Translations under genes and position numbers: made by a program
Shown: positions 11,318-13,821 of the stretch, in pieces
How positions within the stretch are numbered: the first letter of the stretch is position 1
How the letters are laid out: every line of letters starts with the position of its first letter
Source of the DNA: UBA1672 sp964015995
Lineage (GTDB): Bacteria; Pseudomonadota; Alphaproteobacteria; Micavibrionales; Micavibrionaceae
NCBI GenBank assembly: GCA_964015995.1
Contig: CAXHFH010000061.1
Location: 1 to 13,821, forward strand
Reading direction: 5' to 3'
Length of the DNA: 13,821 nt
Notes under the pieces: model-generated
Told to the model about the DNA's origin: nothing
Seen by the model: the letters and a program-made list of their open reading frames with translations, nothing else
Databases searched by the model: none

Positions 11318-13821
11318 CATCCGTAATGAATTTTTAGGGTTTTTCAAAGATAAGGGACATGAGGTCGTGCCGTCCTCCTCTCTTGTGCCGCATAACGACC
11401 CGACATTAATGTTTGTGAACTCCGGCATGGTGCAGTTCAAGGACGTGTTCACGGGTAAGGAAAAGCGCGACTACACACGCGCGACGACATCACAAAAATG
11501 CGTTCGTGCAGGCGGGAAGCATAATGATTTGGAAAATGTCGGCTACACCGCGCGCCATCATACATTCTTTGAAATGCTCGGGAATTTCTCTTTCGGGGAT
11601 TATTTCAAGGAAGAGGCCATTGAATGGGCATGGGAACTGGTGACGAAGAATTTCGATCTTCCTGCCGAGAAACTTTGCGTGACTGTCCATAGCACGGATG
11701 AAGAGGCTGCTGAAATTTGGAAGAAAATCACAGGCTTTGCCGATGAGAAAATCATCCGCATTCCCACAGATGATAATTTCTGGCGCATGGGTGATACGGG
11801 CCCGTGCGGGCCGTGTACAGAGATTTTCTATGACCACGGTGATCACATCTGGGGCGGTCCTCCGGGAAGTCCGGAAGAAGATGGTGATCGTTTTATCGAG
11901 ATTTGGAACAATGTTTTTATGCAATATGAGCAAATTGATGCCGATAACCGCATTGATCTGCCCGCGCAAAGCGTTGATACGGGCATGGGCCTAGAGCGCA
12001 TGGCCGCCACTCTGATGGGCAGCAATGATAACTACGCCATTGATATCATGCGCGCGTTGATTGAACATTCCGCCGATTTAACAGGCGTTGCGCCTGATGG
12101 TGATATGACGGCCAGTCATAAGGTGATTGCCGATCACTTGCGCTCTGCCGCGTTTTTGATGGCCGATGGTGTGATGCCAAGCAATGAGGGGCGCGGTTAT
12201 GTGCTGCGCCGTATTATGCGCCGCGGTATGCGTCACGCGCATTTGCTGGGGGCACAAGATCCTTTGATGTATAAGCTTTACCCGACTTTGCTCGGTAAGA
12301 TGGGCGAAGCCTATCCTGAGCTAAAACGCGCCGAGGCTTTGATCACACAGACATTAGAAACCGAAGAAAAGCGTTTTAAGGTGACGCTTGATCGCGGTTT
12401 GAAAATGCTGGATGAAGAAGTGGGGAAGGTTGCGGGCGGTTCTAAATTCCCCGGTGACGTGGCGTTTAAGCTCTATGACACCTTCGGGTTCCCGCTCGAT
12501 CTGACGCAGGATGCACTGCGCGCGAAAGAAATTGAGGTGGACATTGACACCTTTGATAGCTGCATGGCGGAGCAAAAGGCTAAAGCCCGCGCTGCATGGA
12601 GCGGCACAGGCGACACAGGGAACGAGAAAGTCTGGTTTGATATTCTCGAAGAAGTCGGACCAACAGAGTTTCTTGGGTATGATAAGGATCAGGCTGATGG
12701 AAAAATTTTGGCGATAGTAAAAGATGATGAACGTGTTGAAGTTCTTCAGGAAGGGGCAGAGGGTATTATTATCACAAATCAGACTCCCTTCTATGCTGAA
12801 AGTGGTGGTCAAGTTGGTGATACAGGTGTGTTAAATACTCCAAATGATGCGCAAGCAATAGTTACTGATACTCGTAAACAGCTTGGTGTGCTGTATCTCC
12901 ATTATGTGACTTGTAAAACGGGCGAACTGAAAGTTTCTGATACTGTGCAGATGAGTATTCAAAATCATCGTCGTCGAGCAATTCAATCAAATCACTCTGT
13001 GACCCACTTGATGCACGAAGCGTTGCGTCAGGTTTTGGGTGATCATGTCGCGCAGAAGGGTTCGCTGCAGGATGCGGAGCGTACGCGTTTTGATATTTCT
13101 CAACCCGTGGCCATGACCAAGGATCAAATCGCCGAGGTCGAAACCATTGTGAATAAAGAAATCGCCGCCGATACGGATGTTATCACACGTGTGATGCCAT
13201 TGGATGAAGCACGAGAGAGTGGGGCGATGGCTCTGTTCGGTGAAAAGTACGATGACGAAGTACGTGTAGTTGCGATGGGTACGCAGGAGGGGAGCAAGCA
13301 ATTCTCCATTGAGCTGTGCGGTGGTACGCATGTGAACAAGACAGGCGAGATTGAGAAGTTTAAAATTATCTCCGAAGGGGCGCTTGCATCCGGTATCCGC
13401 CGTATTGAGGCGGTGACAGGCGCACGTGTGGATGCGTATGAAGCTAACAAAGAAGCGGTTCATCAAGAAAATATCACACGTCTGCAAAGTGAAAATTCGA
13501 AGTTGCGGGAGGAGCTTGTTGGGCTTGGCGGTTCTGCGGAAGGTGATGTGTCATCCGATGAAGAAGCGCTGATCAAAAGCAATAAGAAGCTGCAAAAAGA
13601 AATATCCGAACTGCGCCGTGCGCAAGGGGCGGCATCGTCTGATGATGAGATCAAAGACATTGGCGGTGCGAAGTTTATCGGTAAGGTGCTTGATGGTTTT
13701 CCACCCAAAGACCTCAAACCCATGGCCGATGATTTGAAGGCTAAGCTTGGTTCTGGTGTGGTGGTGCTGATTTCCGCGAATGAAGGCAAGGCCTCTATCG
13801 TGGTTGGGGTCACCGATGACT
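11301..13821 (+). CDS. alaS: Alanyl-tRNA synthetase, C-terminal end cut by the window edge
   Basis: Class II synthetase that charges tRNA-Ala and hydrolyses mischarged Ser/Gly-tRNA-Ala. 840 residues are visible without a stop; full proteins are about 870-890 aa, so roughly 30-50 residues are missing. Order of parts: catalytic domain from residue 1 (FFKDKGHEVVPSSSLVP, then motif 2 in TFFEMLGNFSFGDYF, GPCGPCTEIFYD, and motif 3 DTGMGLER at 226-233); tRNA-recognition helices (RGYVLRRIMRRGMRH); editing domain with HSVTH (His565, His569) and CGGTH (Cys673, His677) forming the zinc site; then a Lys/Glu-rich coiled coil (about 720-775) and the start of the C-Ala/DHHA1 domain. All key residues are intact. 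The start overlaps the preceding gene by 17 nt. Residues about 454-553 (12661-12960) are encoded by markedly AT-richer DNA than the flanks. Confidence 0.97.
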   Translation, partial: MKTVNDIRNEFLGFFKDKGHEVVPSSSLVPHNDPTLMFVNSGMVQFKDVFTGKEKRDYTRATTSQKCVRAGGKHNDLENVGYTARHHTFFEMLGNFSFGDYFKEEAIEWAWELVTKNFDLPAEKLCVTVHSTDEEAAEIWKKITGFADEKIIRIPTDDNFWRMGDTGPCGPCTEIFYDHGDHIWGGPPGSPEEDGDRFIEIWNNVFMQYEQIDADNRIDLPAQSVDTGMGLERMAATLMGSNDNYAIDIMRALIEHSADLTGVAPDGDMTASHKVIADHLRSAAFLMADGVMPSNEGRGYVLRRIMRRGMRHAHLLGAQDPLMYKLYPTLLGKMGEAYPELKRAEALITQTLETEEKRFKVTLDRGLKMLDEEVGKVAGGSKFPGDVAFKLYDTFGFPLDLTQDALRAKEIEVDIDTFDSCMAEQKAKARAAWSGTGDTGNEKVWFDILEEVGPTEFLGYDKDQADGKILAIVKDDERVEVLQEGAEGIIITNQTPFYAESGGQVGDTGVLNTPNDAQAIVTDTRKQLGVLYLHYVTCKTGELKVSDTVQMSIQNHRRRAIQSNHSVTHLMHEALRQVLGDHVAQKGSLQDAERTRFDISQPVAMTKDQIAEVETIVNKEIAADTDVITRVMPLDEARESGAMALFGEKYDDEVRVVAMGTQEGSKQFSIELCGGTHVNKTGEIEKFKIISEGALASGIRRIEAVTGARVDAYEANKEAVHQENITRLQSENSKLREELVGLGGSAEGDVSSDEEALIKSNKKLQKEISELRRAQGAASSDDEIKDIGGAKFIGKVLDGFPPKDLKPMADDLKAKLGSGVVVLISANEGKASIVVGVTDD

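Noticed and set aside
11490..11969. 159-aa open frame antisense to the start of alaS
   Set aside because: Lies opposite the highly conserved catalytic domain of AlaS; no ribosome site or family match.
12987..13813. Three antisense open frames opposite the editing and C-terminal parts of alaS
   Set aside because: Low-complexity Ser/Pro/Ile-rich translations explained by the coding bias of the plus strand.
1..13821. CRISPR array, insertion sequence, prophage or tRNA-associated integration site
   Set aside because: No regularly spaced direct repeats, terminal inverted repeats, transposase/integrase motifs or tRNA-like sequence seen on either strand.

Overview
This window looks like ordinary chromosomal backbone of a mid-GC (mid-40s % by eye) Gram-negative bacterium, most likely an alphaproteobacterium. 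Four things support that: an electron-transfer-flavoprotein:ubiquinone oxidoreductase, a family-4-type uracil-DNA glycosylase with the N-terminal Trp-Tyr segment usual in alphaproteobacteria, a non-mevalonate isoprenoid kinase (IspE), and the neighbourhood of a TPR protein, IspE, ETF-QO, uracil-DNA glycosylase and Slt-type lytic transglycosylase, which I recall as typical of Rhodospirillales-like genomes. I see no phage, insertion sequence, integrase, tRNA, rRNA or CRISPR array.

Layout, left to right. (1) 1-590, minus: the N-terminal part of an unrecognised secreted protein, cut by the window edge. (2) 605-1375, plus: RluA-type pseudouridine synthase, divergent from the first gene. (3) 1381-5786, minus: ETF-QO, then a secreted TPR protein and ispE; the last two are 21 nt apart and look co-transcribed. 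(4) 5866-8833, plus: uracil-DNA glycosylase, then a soluble lytic transglycosylase. (5) 8836-10546, minus: a compact three-gene unit, HisN-type phosphatase then two tandem DUF4262 paralogues, with gaps of 14 and 17 nt. (6) 10595-13821, plus: a secreted Sel1-like protein whose 3' end overlaps the start of alaS by 17 nt; alaS runs off the window.

The genes serve separate housekeeping jobs: RNA modification, isoprenoid precursor synthesis, electron transfer from flavoproteins to ubiquinone, base-excision repair, murein turnover, histidine or inositol phosphate hydrolysis, and tRNA charging. Coding density is very high. Both convergent gene pairs are separated by only 2-5 nt, and I could not identify a strong intrinsic terminator anywhere.

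I do not see a convincing new multi-gene system. The points most worth a second look are: the tandem DUF4262 pair behind hisN; a 15-bp in-frame repeat tract directly upstream of and reaching to the alaS start; the glycosylase lacking all the usual iron-sulphur cysteines and with a Glu in its first active-site motif; a possible near-leaderless lytic transglycosylase transcript; and a compositionally distinct block inside alaS.
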